A DNA stretch of 64,000 nt from G963676095 sp963676095 (GTDB lineage Bacteria; Bacteroidota; Bacteroidia; Bacteroidales; Prolixibacteraceae), in NCBI GenBank assembly GCA_963676095.1, contig OY781040.1:4650001-4714000 (forward strand). The letters are read 5' to 3'. This document shows positions 16,666-26,497 of this stretch, in pieces. The notes under the pieces are model-generated. The model searched no databases. It saw only the letters and a list, made by a program, of their open reading frames with translations, and had not been told where the DNA came from. The stretch's first letter is position 1. Every line of letters begins with the position of its first letter. Both the position numbers and the translations under genes were made by a program.

Positions 16666-18498
16666 ATGAGAAAAATATATAAGGTACTTATCATATTGGG
16701 AGTTGGTCTCATGCTGAATACCAGTTGCAGCGATTTTCTGGATCAAAGCCCGGATAACATACTGACGAACGAAGAGGTTTTTAAGGATTGGAACATGATC
16801 CAATCCGTACTGGCCAATTATTACGGACGTGTAAAATGGGGACAGCGTATCGGTGATGACGGTCAGTACATCTATCTGGATGAAGCTTGTAATTCGAGCG
16901 GAGGCCCCGACTATACTCAAGGATTTGCAGACGATCAGTGGCGGGTTTATGATTATGGCCTGATCAGGGATATTAATCAGTTTCTGCAGGGAACACGATC
17001 AGATGCAGCTGCCGGTCTGACAGATTTACAGCGGAACCAGATAGAAGGGGAGGCCCGCTTCCTGAGGGCATGGACTTATTTTAATATGTGCCGTTGTATG
17101 GGGGGGATGCCCATTGTTGGAGATACTGTCTTTGCCTATTCCTCAGGGATGGATGTAAGCCCGCTCCAGATTCCCAGATCAACAGAAGCCGGATTGTATG
17201 ACTATATTATCAGGGAATGTACAGAGATTGCAGAGTTGCTGCCAGCAGAACATACCACAAACTCTGCCCGCGTAAACCGCTGGACGGCACTCGCACTGAA
17301 GGCAAGAGCCGCTATTTATGCCGGTTCTATTGCCAAGTACAATAACCTGATGGAAACGCCGGTCGAAACTCCGGGAGGAGAGGTTGGCATTTCGGCAGAT
17401 AAAGCTCAGGGATATTATGAAACAGCCTTGTCCGCCTCGGAGAAGATCATTACCGAAAGCGGCTATGCTCTGCATAATTCCAATCCGGATAAAGGGGTCA
17501 ATTTTTATGAAGCGACCAGTGTTAAGGATAATAATGAGGAAGTCATGTGGGTGAATGATTATATTTATCCGGGAATGACCACTCAGTTCACTACACGGAA
17601 TATTCCCCGTTCTGTACGTGAAGATATGGACGGGACCATTATCACACCGGTACTGAACCTTGTTGAAGCTTTCGAATATACAAATGACCGGGACGGGACG
17701 CTCCACAATAAGAATGCATCCGGTGACTACATCTACTATGATAATCCGGAAGATATATATCAGGACAAGGATCCCCGGTTGTATGGTACGGTTATCTATG
17801 GCGGTTCTGAGTTCCGGGGACAGAAGATCATTTTCCAGGCAGGACGAAAATACATGGATAACGGACAATGGCAGGAGGAAGTCGGAGCGATCGGTTCAAA
17901 AGATGAGAGTGGAAATCTGATCACCAGTGAAGACGGTCCAACCACGACCAATGAACAAAACGTTAACAAGACCGGATTCTGCGTCCGAAAATTTTTGGAT
18001 GAAACACCGGGCTCGGGGAGCCGCGGCCGGGGCAGTGAAATGTGGTTTGTCAACTTCCGTTATGCAGAGATCCTGCTGATCGCTGCAGAAGCTTCCATGG
18101 AGCTGGGCGATCAGCCTTCTGCTGTGGAATATATCAATCAGGTTCGTAACCGGGCCGGCATTCAGCCTTTGGAATCAGTTACCCTGAACGATATTGTGCA
18201 GGAGCGGCGTGTCGAGTTTGCATTCGAGAATCAGCGTTTTTGGGACCTGAAACGCTGGCGTCTGGCTCATAAGGTATGGAACGGTATTGACGGAGATCCG
18301 CAGGCGACCCATTATGCTTTTTTCCCCTATCGGGTCAATGAACCAGGAAGTGCTGAAGATGGGAAATGGGTGTTTGATAAGCAGAAAGAACATATGAGCG
18401 TTTATCCACGCCATTTTCAAATGAAGAACTATTATGACTTCCTTGACCAGGATTGGCTCAACCGGAATCCAAAACTTGTTAAGAATCCATATCAATAA
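16666..18498 (+). CDS. SusD/RagB-family glycan-binding lipoprotein
   Basis: This 610-residue protein begins with a lipoprotein signal ending LNTSC (Cys21) followed by SDFLDQSPDN, the classic SusD start. The family helix EGEARFLRAWTYFNMCRCMGGMPI, the WTALALKARAAIYAGS helix, RYAEILLIAAEASMELG and the C-terminal ERRVEFAFENQRFWDLKRW are all present. It partners the STN-SusC, whose stop lies 11 bases upstream. The substrate is unknown; no enzyme gene follows in this operon, so the glycan would be processed by enzymes encoded elsewhere. Confidence 0.95.
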   Translation: MRKIYKVLIILGVGLMLNTSCSDFLDQSPDNILTNEEVFKDWNMIQSVLANYYGRVKWGQRIGDDGQYIYLDEACNSSGGPDYTQGFADDQWRVYDYGLIRDINQFLQGTRSDAAAGLTDLQRNQIEGEARFLRAWTYFNMCRCMGGMPIVGDTVFAYSSGMDVSPLQIPRSTEAGLYDYIIRECTEIAELLPAEHTTNSARVNRWTALALKARAAIYAGSIAKYNNLMETPVETPGGEVGISADKAQGYYETALSASEKIITESGYALHNSNPDKGVNFYEATSVKDNNEEVMWVNDYIYPGMTTQFTTRNIPRSVREDMDGTIITPVLNLVEAFEYTNDRDGTLHNKNASGDYIYYDNPEDIYQDKDPRLYGTVIYGGSEFRGQKIIFQAGRKYMDNGQWQEEVGAIGSKDESGNLITSEDGPTTTNEQNVNKTGFCVRKFLDETPGSGSRGRGSEMWFVNFRYAEILLIAAEASMELGDQPSAVEYINQVRNRAGIQPLESVTLNDIVQERRVEFAFENQRFWDLKRWRLAHKVWNGIDGDPQATHYAFFPYRVNEPGSAEDGKWVFDKQKEHMSVYPRHFQMKNYYDFLDQDWLNRNPKLVKNPYQ

Positions 18499-18514
18499 AC
18501 AACGAAAAACAACT

Positions 18515-19183
18515 ATGAAAAAGATAATTACAAATTCATTCCTGTTTATCCTTATCCTGACAGGGACTACACGGTGCGGAGTGGATAACTATGATGCACC
18601 TAAATCGATGCTAACGGGAAAAGTGGTTTATAACGGTCAGGAAGTCGGAGTGAAAGGAACCGGCAGTACTGTCCAGATGGAACTATGGCAGCCGGGATAC
18701 AGTTTATATACGGCCATACCCATATATATCACCCAAGACGGATCTTTTCACACAGAACTTTTTAATGGAAGCTACAAACTGGTGTCTAAAAGCGGTACCG
18801 GTCCGTGGGTTAGCAGTCAGGATACAGTGGAGGTCGTTGTAACGGGAAATACCACCTGTGAATACCCGGTGACTCCCTTCTATACAATCTCCAATGAAAA
18901 TTTCTACCTCAGCGGAAATCAGCTGACGGCAACATTTACAGTGGATCATGTTGCGGGGACACAGGCTTTGGAAAGAGCCATCCTCGTGGTCAATAAAACA
19001 CAGTTTGTGGATGAAACCGCCCAGATTGCCCGTGAGGATCTCCTCGATCCGGGAACTGGACAGATTACGATGATAATGGATCTGAGTAATGATGCCCTTT
19101 CGTCCGTTCTGCTAAATGCAAGAATTGGCGTTAAAATTGAAGGACGTCAGGCAATCTATTCTCCTGTTTTTCAGATAAAATAA
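18515..19183 (+). CDS. DUF3823-family lipoprotein linked to SusC/SusD
   Basis: The start at 18515 gives a lipoprotein signal (MKKIITNSFL...TGTTRC, Cys21); an upstream in-frame start at 18434 would overlap susD and is rejected. The 222-residue product matches DUF3823: LTGKVVYNGQEVGVKG, VQMELWQPGYSLY, DGSFHTELFNGSYKLV and YPVTPFYTISN. DUF3823 proteins sit after SusC/SusD pairs and are thought to be surface glycan-binding proteins with beta-sandwich folds. It ends the operon, followed by a strong hairpin at 19206. Confidence 0.85.
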   Translation: MKKIITNSFLFILILTGTTRCGVDNYDAPKSMLTGKVVYNGQEVGVKGTGSTVQMELWQPGYSLYTAIPIYITQDGSFHTELFNGSYKLVSKSGTGPWVSSQDTVEVVVTGNTTCEYPVTPFYTISNENFYLSGNQLTATFTVDHVAGTQALERAILVVNKTQFVDETAQIAREDLLDPGTGQITMIMDLSNDALSSVLLNARIGVKIEGRQAIYSPVFQIK

Positions 19184-19205
19184 TATCTCCACGTGCTGTC
19201 TTTTA

Positions 19206-19234
19206 TTTTCCCCGGGCAATATGCCCGGGGAAAA
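19206..19234. terminator. Bidirectional rho-independent terminator
   Basis: A perfect 13-bp stem, TTTTCCCCGGGCA and TGCCCGGGGAAAA, has a 3-base loop. It sits between convergent genes, 22 bases after the DUF3823 stop and just beyond the cyclophilin stop. A-tract and T-tract flanks allow it to act on both strands. Confidence 0.85.
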
Positions 19235-19237
19235 TAA

Positions 19238-19675
19238 CTATTCCTCGATGATTACTATTTTTTCAATTATATCGCCAACCCTGATCGCATCGATTACTTC
19301 CAGTCCTTCATAAACTTTGCCGAAACAAGTATGGCGCCGGTCCAGATGGGCTGTGTTTTTCCGGTTATGGCAAATAAAAAACTGAGAACCTCCGGTATCT
19401 CTTCCCGCATGGGCCATTGACAGTACGCCACGGTCGTGGTACTGGTTATTGCCGTCGAGTTCGCAATTTATGGTGTAACCCGGGCCTCCGGCCCCTGTAC
19501 CATCGGGACATCCTCCCTGGATCACAAAATCCGGAATAACACGGTGGAACGTTAATCCGTCATAGAATCCTGATTTAGATAACTTGATAAAATTTTCTAC
19601 TGTTCCGGGAGCGTCGTCATCGTAAAAATTTACTTTCATGATCCCTTTGCTGGTATGAATTTCTCCTTTACTCAT
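19238..19675 (-). CDS. Cyclophilin-type peptidyl-prolyl cis-trans isomerase
   Basis: This is a short single-domain bacterial cyclophilin. The active-site strand FHRVIPDFVIQGGCPDGTGAG is present, along with LSMAHAGRDTGGSQFFI and FGKVYEGLEVIDAI. No signal peptide is seen, so it is probably cytoplasmic. I choose the ATG at 19675 (MSKGEIHTSKG); an ATG 11 codons earlier (19708) would add an unusual polar leader. It catalyses proline isomerization in protein folding. It is convergent with the preceding operon and shares its terminator. Confidence 0.93.
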   Translation of the reverse strand: MSKGEIHTSKGIMKVNFYDDDAPGTVENFIKLSKSGFYDGLTFHRVIPDFVIQGGCPDGTGAGGPGYTINCELDGNNQYHDRGVLSMAHAGRDTGGSQFFICHNRKNTAHLDRRHTCFGKVYEGLEVIDAIRVGDIIEKIVIIEE

Positions 19676-19853
19676 AAATGTATCTTTATTATTATTTTGA
19701 TAAAACATGCTGAGAGAGCCAATTTTCTTTTAAATATAGGCTTCCTGCAAAATTTGTCTCATGCTGAAAATTTCAAGATTGAACATCATTGCGGACAAAA
19801 ATAAAAATAAGAAATGAGAAAAGACGAAGTTGTGTTTTCTGTATCGTCGTTTT

Positions 19854-20672
19854 CTAAAGCTGTTGTTCTCCCAGAGAGGTTTCGCTAATGACCATGTTCT
19901 TCCTGTAAATATAAAAGATACAGACAAAGAAGATAACCGCTGCAATGAAATAAAGTAAAAGAAAAACAGGAGTATCGCTGAAAATTATTTCAAGCCTTTC
20001 TGTAAAAGCAGCGTTGCCTGAAGACAGTATGACAAAAAAGTTGCCAAGGATATGGATCGTGATGCACAGTGATAATGAGCTTGTCTGCCAGAAAATAAAT
20101 CCTATGAAGGAATTGATTATCAGTGTTGTCAGGATATAGCTCAAAGGAAAATGGACAATAGAGAACATTACAGAAGATAAAACAATCGCTTTTAAAGGAG
20201 TATAGTTTTTAAGAAAGCCCCTCAGAATTATTCCCCTGAATATGATCTCTTCCAACACCGGACCGATTAGGATGAAATAAATGAAAGACAGCGATTTTAT
20301 TTCATGTACCTGCTTAAATAATCCGTCAAATCTTTCCAGCGCAGGGATCATCTGTTGCAACGGGTTTGTGAGAAATATCAGGGCGGCTGTCCCTGAGAGG
20401 ATGAAGGGAAGAAACGTTATTGTCTTTTTTGTGCTGGTTTTCCTGTGAAAGATCTCTGCCGGTTGTTTTACATGTTTTATGGCGCACCTGATTATCCAAC
20501 CTTCTGCCAAAAGATAAACCAGCAGAAGATAGTATAAGTCCAGGTTTGAATATTCCGGTTCAGGAGTAGATATAAATTTCACAATTATGGGTAACGCCAG
20601 TACAAAAAACAGGAGTAACATTTTAAATAACAGGATGACTGTTTTCCAAATTGTGGGGTAATATCTTTGCAT
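19854..20672 (-). CDS. CPBP-family intramembrane metalloprotease
   Basis: This 272-residue polytopic membrane protein has the CPBP (CAAX protease and bacteriocin-processing) motifs: EExxxR in LEEIIFRGIILRGF (E141, E142, R146), the second motif with His in FSIVHFPLSY, and the third His/Asn motif in TIHILGNFFVI. These residues bind the metal in Rce1-type proteases. At least six hydrophobic segments are visible. Substrates are unknown in Bacteroidota; relatives process peptides or give self-immunity. It stands alone, with cyclophilin downstream on the same strand. Confidence 0.85.
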   Translation of the reverse strand: MQRYYPTIWKTVILLFKMLLLFFVLALPIIVKFISTPEPEYSNLDLYYLLLVYLLAEGWIIRCAIKHVKQPAEIFHRKTSTKKTITFLPFILSGTAALIFLTNPLQQMIPALERFDGLFKQVHEIKSLSFIYFILIGPVLEEIIFRGIILRGFLKNYTPLKAIVLSSVMFSIVHFPLSYILTTLIINSFIGFIFWQTSSLSLCITIHILGNFFVILSSGNAAFTERLEIIFSDTPVFLLLYFIAAVIFFVCIFYIYRKNMVISETSLGEQQL

Positions 20673-20845
20673 AATACGGTCTAATCAGTTTTATTTAAGT
20701 AAAGTTAACATATCCTGGACAAATGTTTAAATAATTAAAAAGGAATTTGATGAAGGTGCTATTTGGAGGTACAAAACGTCGTTTCCAGTTCATGAAGCGA
20801 CTTATTGAAAAAAAAAGATATGAAAAATTAACTTTAAAGATGGAC

Positions 20846-20899
20846 AAAAAAGAAAGCATCCCCGGAAGTCAGGTTCTTCTGCTTTGGGGATGCCTTTCT
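20846..20899 (-). terminator. Rho-independent terminator of the GH29 gene
   Basis: Reading on the minus strand, AGAAAGGCATCCCC pairs with GGGGATGCTTTCT (one bulge) across the region 20851-20899 and is followed by TTTTTGTCC. It lies about 22 bases after the fucosidase stop at 20921. The remainder of the 20673-20920 gap shows no convincing gene. Confidence 0.75.
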
Positions 20900-20920
20900 T
20901 TGTATATTTATCGCCTTCCT

Positions 20921-22291
20921 TTATTCAAGAAAAAGTTCTATTACCGGAATTTCATAATTGGGTTTTATAACTGGCAGGATCAGGTTTAAATCGTTCTCCC
21001 CTTCTTTTTCTTCCATACCATACCGCTGCCTTTTCTCTATTTTAATTTCTGAGTTATCATGCAGGAACTGGGCGTATTTTATTTTTCCCTTGAAATTAGG
21101 CAGTGTAAGGTTTTGGAGCGGATAATCCAACAGGTGGATATAAAGTCTTTTTGTTTGTGGGTTGTAAGTCAGAAGCGTGTTTACAGGTACCTGGAATTCA
21201 GCAGGAGCCTGTGTGCAGCCATAAACCGAACGACTGTTATGCGACATCCACTTTCCTATTTCGGCAAGGGCTTTATCTGCCCTCCAGTCAAAATCACCCC
21301 GGGCAGTAGGACCTACATTCAAAAGCAGGTTTCCTCCCTTACTTACCGACTCGATTAATAGTTCCAGCAATTGTTTGGTATCTTTCCAGGTGTTCTCGTC
21401 CCGATAGTATCCCCACGACCCGCTAAACGTCTGGCAGGTTTCCCATGGAACTTTTTTCCCGTTTACTTCAGGCCACCTGGCAACCTTGTATTGTTCGGGT
21501 GTTGTAAAATCCCATCCGTCTTCATATTTATTAAGATTTAGCCTGTCATTAATGATAATCCCGGGCTGAAGCTTCCTGACCATAGCCAGGAGTTCTTTCG
21601 AATCCCAATCTTTATCGTCTTTGCCGTATTCTCCCGGGTACGAGAAGTCGAGCCAAAGGATGTCAATCTTACCGTAATTGGTAAGCAGTTCACGTACCTG
21701 GTTGAACAAGTACTCCCGGTAAATTTTCATATCGCGGTCCTTGTTTAGTTTATCGCAATCCTTCATATTTTCAGGTCTTAGCGGGTGAAACCGGTCTATC
21801 GTGAAGTCAGGGTGATGCCAGTCGATCAGCGAATAATAAAAACCCACTTTCAGTCCTTCAGCTCTGAAGGCTTCAACAAATTCTTTGACAAGATCCCTTC
21901 CTGCGGGAGTGTTTGTTGCTTTATAGTCGGTATATTTAGAATCGAAAAGGCAGAAACCTTCATGATGTTTTGTCGTCAGCACAGCATATTTCATGCCGGC
22001 TGCCTTTGCTTTCCTTGCCCATTCTTTGGGTTCGTAAAGATCAGGATCGAATATTTCGAAATATTTCTGGTAGTCCTCGTTTGAAATTTTCTCCCTGCTT
22101 TTTACCCATTCGTGACGGGCTGGCAGGGCATAGAGCCCCCAATGGATAAACATTCCAAACCGGTCATGTGTCCACCATGCCATTCTTTCTTCTTTTTGTT
22201 TTTCAGTTTCGTTTGAGAGCTTGTTTTGTGAAAACACATTCAAACACAAGGATAAGACCATAAATAAAGTGAAGATTAATTTTTTCATCAT
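20921..22291 (-). CDS. GH29 alpha-L-fucosidase (first copy)
   Basis: This 456-residue secreted enzyme has a signal peptide (MMKKLIFTLFMVLSLCLNVFSQ). The GH29 barrel shows the DRFGMFIHWGLYALPARHEW start, KYAVLTTKHHEGFCLF, FYYSLIDWH and the nucleophile Asp215 in IDILWLDFSYPG, followed by INDR (RLNLNKYEDGW). It removes terminal alpha-L-fucose from glycans in the periplasm or outside the cell. It is a single-gene unit among housekeeping genes and differs from the second GH29 at 44686; the operator motif described for the latter is absent here. Confidence 0.93.
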   Translation of the reverse strand: MMKKLIFTLFMVLSLCLNVFSQNKLSNETEKQKEERMAWWTHDRFGMFIHWGLYALPARHEWVKSREKISNEDYQKYFEIFDPDLYEPKEWARKAKAAGMKYAVLTTKHHEGFCLFDSKYTDYKATNTPAGRDLVKEFVEAFRAEGLKVGFYYSLIDWHHPDFTIDRFHPLRPENMKDCDKLNKDRDMKIYREYLFNQVRELLTNYGKIDILWLDFSYPGEYGKDDKDWDSKELLAMVRKLQPGIIINDRLNLNKYEDGWDFTTPEQYKVARWPEVNGKKVPWETCQTFSGSWGYYRDENTWKDTKQLLELLIESVSKGGNLLLNVGPTARGDFDWRADKALAEIGKWMSHNSRSVYGCTQAPAEFQVPVNTLLTYNPQTKRLYIHLLDYPLQNLTLPNFKGKIKYAQFLHDNSEIKIEKRQRYGMEEKEGENDLNLILPVIKPNYEIPVIELFLE

Positions 22292-22329
22292 TGGATTGAT
22301 TTAGGTTAATTATACTGTGCTGTACTGTG

Positions 22330-22337
22330 CAAATATA
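22330..22337 (-). promoter_or_regulatory. Probable -7 box for GH29 (TATATTTG)
   Basis: On the minus strand, TATATTTG matches the Bacteroidota TAnnTTTG -7 consensus, 39 bases upstream of the GH29 start at 22291. A direct repeat ACTGTGC-TGT-ACTGTGC (22314-22330) lies right next to it and could bind a regulator. No good -33 element is seen. Confidence 0.45.
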
Positions 22338-22787
22338 ATGATTTTTATTTGCTTTTTACAGTATGGCTAAAGTTTAGTCGCTTCTGAATCACGGACAAAG
22401 AGCAGAGTGTATCCTGAACAGGCTAAAGAACGGACAACGGGGACCGGGACGCGAAAGTTAACAGGGTGCTCTTCCTGATCAATAGCACGAGAACGTGATA
22501 ATACGACATCGCTTTACGGAGCATTTTTCCGATTTTACTATAGTCTAATGACGCTGTTATTAAACATTGTCTCCGGTGTTAAAGTTGTTTTAAAATCAGT
22601 TTTTGAAAACAGAATCGTTATTTCCTTTGTATTTCGAAAACAGAAAATGATTAAAATTACGTTGAAGATCGTTACAGGTTAACGGCAATTAACGGAAGGA
22701 CTGATTTTATATATTTGTTTTTAATCATGGAAATCAGTTTCATCAGATATTGTCAGAGTTGCCGGATAACTTTAAATTTAGAAAAGA
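22338..22787. other. Divergent intergenic region between GH29 and gdhA
   Basis: Together with the GH29 promoter this is a 496-bp gap without a gene. Apart from the two TAnnTTTG boxes (22330 minus strand, 22710 plus strand) I see no terminator, repeat or RNA gene. The stretch 22380-22520 is less AT-rich than its surroundings, but no frame looks coding. Confidence 0.4.
22710..22717 (+). promoter_or_regulatory. Probable -7 box for gdhA (TATATTTG)
   Basis: TATATTTG matches TAnnTTTG, 70 bases before the gdhA ATG, predicting a leader of about 65 nt. No clear TTTG -33 box is visible at the usual distance. Confidence 0.4.
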
Positions 22788-24122
22788 ATGAAAAGGGAAA
22801 TCGTTGATTTTATGGAAGTAATGAAGTCCAGGACCCCGGGGGAAAGTGAATTTCATCAGGCTGTTTTGGAGGTAGTTGAGTCAATCTGGGATGTCTATCA
22901 ACAGAATCCCCGGTATCAAAAGGCAAAAATACTTGAGCGGATGGTGGAACCCGAACGTACGATTATATTCAGGGTCCCTTGGCTCGACGACATGGGAAAT
23001 GTCCAGATAAACAGGGGATACCGGGTCGAGTTTAATTCGGCGCTTGGTCCTTATAAAGGGGGACTGCGTTTTCACCCGACAGTTACTCTTTCTGTGCTGA
23101 AATTCCTTGGTTTCGAGCAGACCTTTAAGAATAGCCTGACTACCTTACCTATGGGGGGCGGAAAAGGTGGTTCTGATTTTAGTCCAAAAGGAAAATCGGA
23201 CAACGAGATCATGCGGTTTTGTCAAAGCTTTATGACCGAGTTACAACGCCATATTGGACCGCATACCGATGTCCCTGCCGGAGATATTGGTGTTGGGGGG
23301 AGAGAAATTGGCTATTTGTTTGGTCAGTATAAACGTATCCGGAATGAGTTTACAGGTGTACTTACAGGTAAGGGGCTGGCATGGGGAGGAAGCCTGATCC
23401 GGCCGGAAGCGACTGGATTCGGTGCTGTCTATTTCGTACAGCATATGCTGGATCGGATAGGGAAAAATGTTGCCGGTCACACTTTTGCTGTTTCCGGTTT
23501 TGGAAATGTGGCCTGGGGCGCTATTACTAAAATTAATGACCTTGGAGGACAGGTTGTCACGATATCCGGGCCTGATGGATATGTTTATGATCCGGCAGGG
23601 ATCAAAAATGAGAAAATAGATTACCTGCTTGAGTTGAGGGCATCTAATAATGATGTGGTAGAGCCGTATGCACGGGAATTTAAAGCTGAGTTTTTTCCAG
23701 GGAAGAAGCCTTGGGAGCAAAAAGTTGATATTGCGATGCCTTGTGCTACACAAAATGAACTGGAGCTGACTGACGCCCAAATGCTCGTCGAAAATGGTTG
23801 CATGCTTTTGGCTGAGGTTTCAAATATGGGATGTACTGCAGACGCAGCCGATTATCTGGTCGAGCATATTGCTTATGCCCCTGGAAAAGCTGTAAACGCT
23901 GGAGGAGTTGCTGTTTCCGGTTTGGAAATGACCCAAAACAGCCAACGCTTGAACTGGACAAAGGAAGAAGTTGATGCACGTCTGCACCTGATTATGCGGG
24001 AAATCCATGAAACATGTGTCCGTTATGGAAAAGAAGGAGCAAAGGTCAATTACGTAAAAGGGGCTAATGTCGGAGGATTTGTTAAAGTTGCTGATGCGAT
24101 GCTGGCCCAGGGCGTTGTCTGA
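22788..24122 (+). CDS. gdhA: NADP-type glutamate dehydrogenase
   Basis: This is a 444-residue hexameric-class glutamate dehydrogenase, the usual length for the bacterial NADP enzyme. It catalyses interconversion of 2-oxoglutarate plus ammonium and glutamate. The substrate-binding region has FNSALGPYKGGLRFHP, the glycine-rich LPMGGGKGGSDF with the catalytic Lys, and VPAGDIGVGGREIGYLFGQY. The Rossmann domain shows VSGFGNVAWGA. The C-terminal helix GANVGGFVKVADAM is complete. It is the main route of ammonium assimilation in many Bacteroidota. It appears to be transcribed alone. Confidence 0.97.
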   Translation: MKREIVDFMEVMKSRTPGESEFHQAVLEVVESIWDVYQQNPRYQKAKILERMVEPERTIIFRVPWLDDMGNVQINRGYRVEFNSALGPYKGGLRFHPTVTLSVLKFLGFEQTFKNSLTTLPMGGGKGGSDFSPKGKSDNEIMRFCQSFMTELQRHIGPHTDVPAGDIGVGGREIGYLFGQYKRIRNEFTGVLTGKGLAWGGSLIRPEATGFGAVYFVQHMLDRIGKNVAGHTFAVSGFGNVAWGAITKINDLGGQVVTISGPDGYVYDPAGIKNEKIDYLLELRASNNDVVEPYAREFKAEFFPGKKPWEQKVDIAMPCATQNELELTDAQMLVENGCMLLAEVSNMGCTADAADYLVEHIAYAPGKAVNAGGVAVSGLEMTQNSQRLNWTKEEVDARLHLIMREIHETCVRYGKEGAKVNYVKGANVGGFVKVADAMLAQGVV

Positions 24123-24207
24123 TTGCCTTTTGAATTATCATTAAGATAATATTCGGGAGACGGTCTTCTGCATTTTTAGTGCTTTCTTTGCGGATAAAAT
24201 TTGCTGT

Positions 24208-24972
24208 ATGTTGATTGATACCCATTCACATATTTATTCCGAAGATTTCACAAGCGATCAGGAAGAAGTGATTCAACGGGCTTTTGAGAATGATATCAGG
24301 AAAATCGTGCTTCCAAATATTGAAAGTTCTTCTGTGAAGAAAATGCTTGATCTGGTGGATCAGTATCCTCAGATCTGTTTCCCGTTGATGGGACTCCATC
24401 CAACGTCTGTAAACGAAGATTATGAAGAAGAACTTGAACTTGTAGAATTTTGGATCAAGAAAAGAAAGTTTTACGGGATCGGGGAAATAGGCATCGATCT
24501 GTACTGGGACAAAACATTTATACAAGAGCAAACGGATGCTTTTCGCCGTCAGGTGATCCTTGCTAAACGATATGACCTTCCTGTGGTTATTCATGTGCGT
24601 GAATCTTTCGATGAGGTATTTAGTGTACTTGACGAAGAAAAAGGTCCGGGATTAAGGGGGGTATTTCATAGTTTTTCGGGGACGATGGAACAGGCGCGAC
24701 AGGTGATAAACATTGGTTTTAATATTGGGGTTAACGGGATTGTCACGTTCAAAAACAGTCAGCTTTCACAAATTATTGAAAAGATTGATCCTTGTCATGT
24801 TTTACTGGAGACAGATGCCCCATATTTGACACCTGTTCCCTTTAGGGGAAAGAGAAATGAAAGTTCCTATTTGATTTATGTAGCTCAAAAGGTTGCTGAA
24901 ATCTATCAGCTTCCTATTTCAGAAATAGCCCGGATTACATCAGAAAATGCGGAAAGGTTGTTTAAAATATAG
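24208..24972 (+). CDS. TatD-family metal-dependent hydrolase
   Basis: This 254-residue TIM-barrel protein has the metal-binding HxH at the N-terminus (IDTHSHIYSEDF), PLMGLHPTSV, GEIGIDLYWD with the metal-bridging Glu, QLAKRYDLPVVIHVRESFDE, GVFHSFSGTMEQA and LETDAPYLTPVPFRGKRNES. These are TatD/YcfH signatures. TatD proteins are 3'-5' DNases, and some members deacylate D-aminoacyl-tRNA; the exact role here is open. It lies 85 bases after gdhA and could be co-transcribed with it or with ansA. Confidence 0.92.
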   Translation: MLIDTHSHIYSEDFTSDQEEVIQRAFENDIRKIVLPNIESSSVKKMLDLVDQYPQICFPLMGLHPTSVNEDYEEELELVEFWIKKRKFYGIGEIGIDLYWDKTFIQEQTDAFRRQVILAKRYDLPVVIHVRESFDEVFSVLDEEKGPGLRGVFHSFSGTMEQARQVINIGFNIGVNGIVTFKNSQLSQIIEKIDPCHVLLETDAPYLTPVPFRGKRNESSYLIYVAQKVAEIYQLPISEIARITSENAERLFKI

Positions 24973-25161
24973 TAATAAGGCATTAGTTAAATAATGCAAG
25001 GGAAGATACTTTATATGATTTTATTAATATTTTGACAGTGAAGGGCAAGAAATGTTAGGCGGAAAATGAAGGGAAAGGCGGATTCCTGACCTTATCGTTT
25101 GTTTATATAACCGGCTTTCTTGTTGGTGCAGATATCCTCCCGGGATACTTTTAGTACTAAA

Positions 25162-26202
25162 ATGTTTATGGAACCAGAAAGACCATCAATTTTATTGATT
25201 TATACCGGTGGAACGATTGGCATGGTGCAAAAGACCGGCTCAGGAGCCCTGTCACCAGTCAAGTTCGACCAGATTTTGGATGAAGTGCCTGAATTGAACA
25301 GACTTGGTTATAACCTGGAATCAATAACATTTAGCCCTCCGATCGATTCTTCTGATATGACTTTTCATATTTGGGCTAAACTGGCAAGGACTATCCAAAA
25401 GAATTATCGTAAGTTTGATGGTTTTGTCATACTGCATGGAACAGATACAATGGCGTATACCGCTTCTGCATTAAGTTATATGCTTGAGAACCTGGATAAG
25501 CCTGTCGTTCTGACCGGGTCGCAGTTGCCAATCGGTATCCTGCGTACAGACGGAAAAGAAAATCTGATCACATCAATTGAGATTGCTGCTGCAAAAATAA
25601 ATGGTGTCTCCATTGTCCCGGAAGTCTGTATTTACTTTGATTTCAAGTTAAGCCGGGGGAACCGGACCAGCAAACGGCATGCCGATCATTTCAGTGCTTT
25701 CAGTTCGACCAATTATCCTTTACTGGCTAAAGCAGGCGTTGATATTAATTATTATCATGAAAATATATATCACCCGCAAAACAAGGGAATATTAAAGGTA
25801 AGCACTAATTTTAACGAGAATGTAGTTATCCTGAAAATATTTCCGGGAATGAGCCGGCTGGTGTTTGAACGTATTATCAATATCCCGAATTTGAAAGGAA
25901 TTGTCCTTGAAACTTTTGGATCGGGGAACATCCCTTCTGTTATCTGGATGATGCGTTTAATCAAGAAGGCAGTCCGTCAGGGAGTTATCATACTGAATGT
26001 TACTCAATGTGAAGGCGGTTCCGTGAAGATGGGACATTACCAGGCAAGCAGGGAATTATTGAAAGCAGGGGTTGTCAGTGGTAAGGATATGACCACTGAA
26101 GCAGCGGTGACTAAACTGATGTTCCTTTTGGGACAGGGTTTAAGTAATGAGGATATCAAGTTGCATCTGAATAAAAGTTTGAGCGGTGAAATAAGTGAGT
26201 AG
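25162..26202 (+). CDS. ansA: Type I L-asparaginase
   Basis: This 346-residue cytoplasmic-type asparaginase has the first catalytic Thr in LLIYTGGTIGMVQ and the second Thr-Asp pair in FVILHGTDTMAYTASALSYM, plus PVVLTGSQLPI and LRTDGKENL. It hydrolyses asparagine to aspartate and ammonia. I choose the ATG at 25162 because the frame upstream only offers a TTG (25120) and lacks homologous-looking sequence. There is no signal peptide, which suits the type I enzyme. It stands just before the tRNA gene. Confidence 0.92.
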   Translation: MFMEPERPSILLIYTGGTIGMVQKTGSGALSPVKFDQILDEVPELNRLGYNLESITFSPPIDSSDMTFHIWAKLARTIQKNYRKFDGFVILHGTDTMAYTASALSYMLENLDKPVVLTGSQLPIGILRTDGKENLITSIEIAAAKINGVSIVPEVCIYFDFKLSRGNRTSKRHADHFSAFSSTNYPLLAKAGVDINYYHENIYHPQNKGILKVSTNFNENVVILKIFPGMSRLVFERIINIPNLKGIVLETFGSGNIPSVIWMMRLIKKAVRQGVIILNVTQCEGGSVKMGHYQASRELLKAGVVSGKDMTTEAAVTKLMFLLGQGLSNEDIKLHLNKSLSGEISE

Positions 26203-26261
26203 CTATTTTTTTTTCACAATTTTTTTGTAATTTGCAGCCCTGAAAATTGAGGCCGGACCAG

Positions 26262-26350
<89 letters not shown>

Positions 26351-26497
26351 AGCAGAGTGATGATAATAGTGATAATAATTAATTAGAGAATGTTTTGACA
26401 GTGATTATAAGAACCTTAAGTCCTTTTAATCAATCAGAATAAAAGCAAATAAGATAATTTAAAAATTAAGGAGATTTACTAATTAAAATTAAAACCA

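Noticed and set aside
20747..20989. Plus-strand open frame of 80 codons before the GH29 terminator
   Set aside because: It runs through the terminator hairpin and into the GH29 3' end, and has no recognisable domain; its composition looks like AT-rich noncoding DNA.
22314..22330. ACTGTGC direct repeat before the first GH29 as a member of the LacI operator set
   Set aside because: It shares only TGTGC with the motif and has a different spacing; it is not counted as a site.
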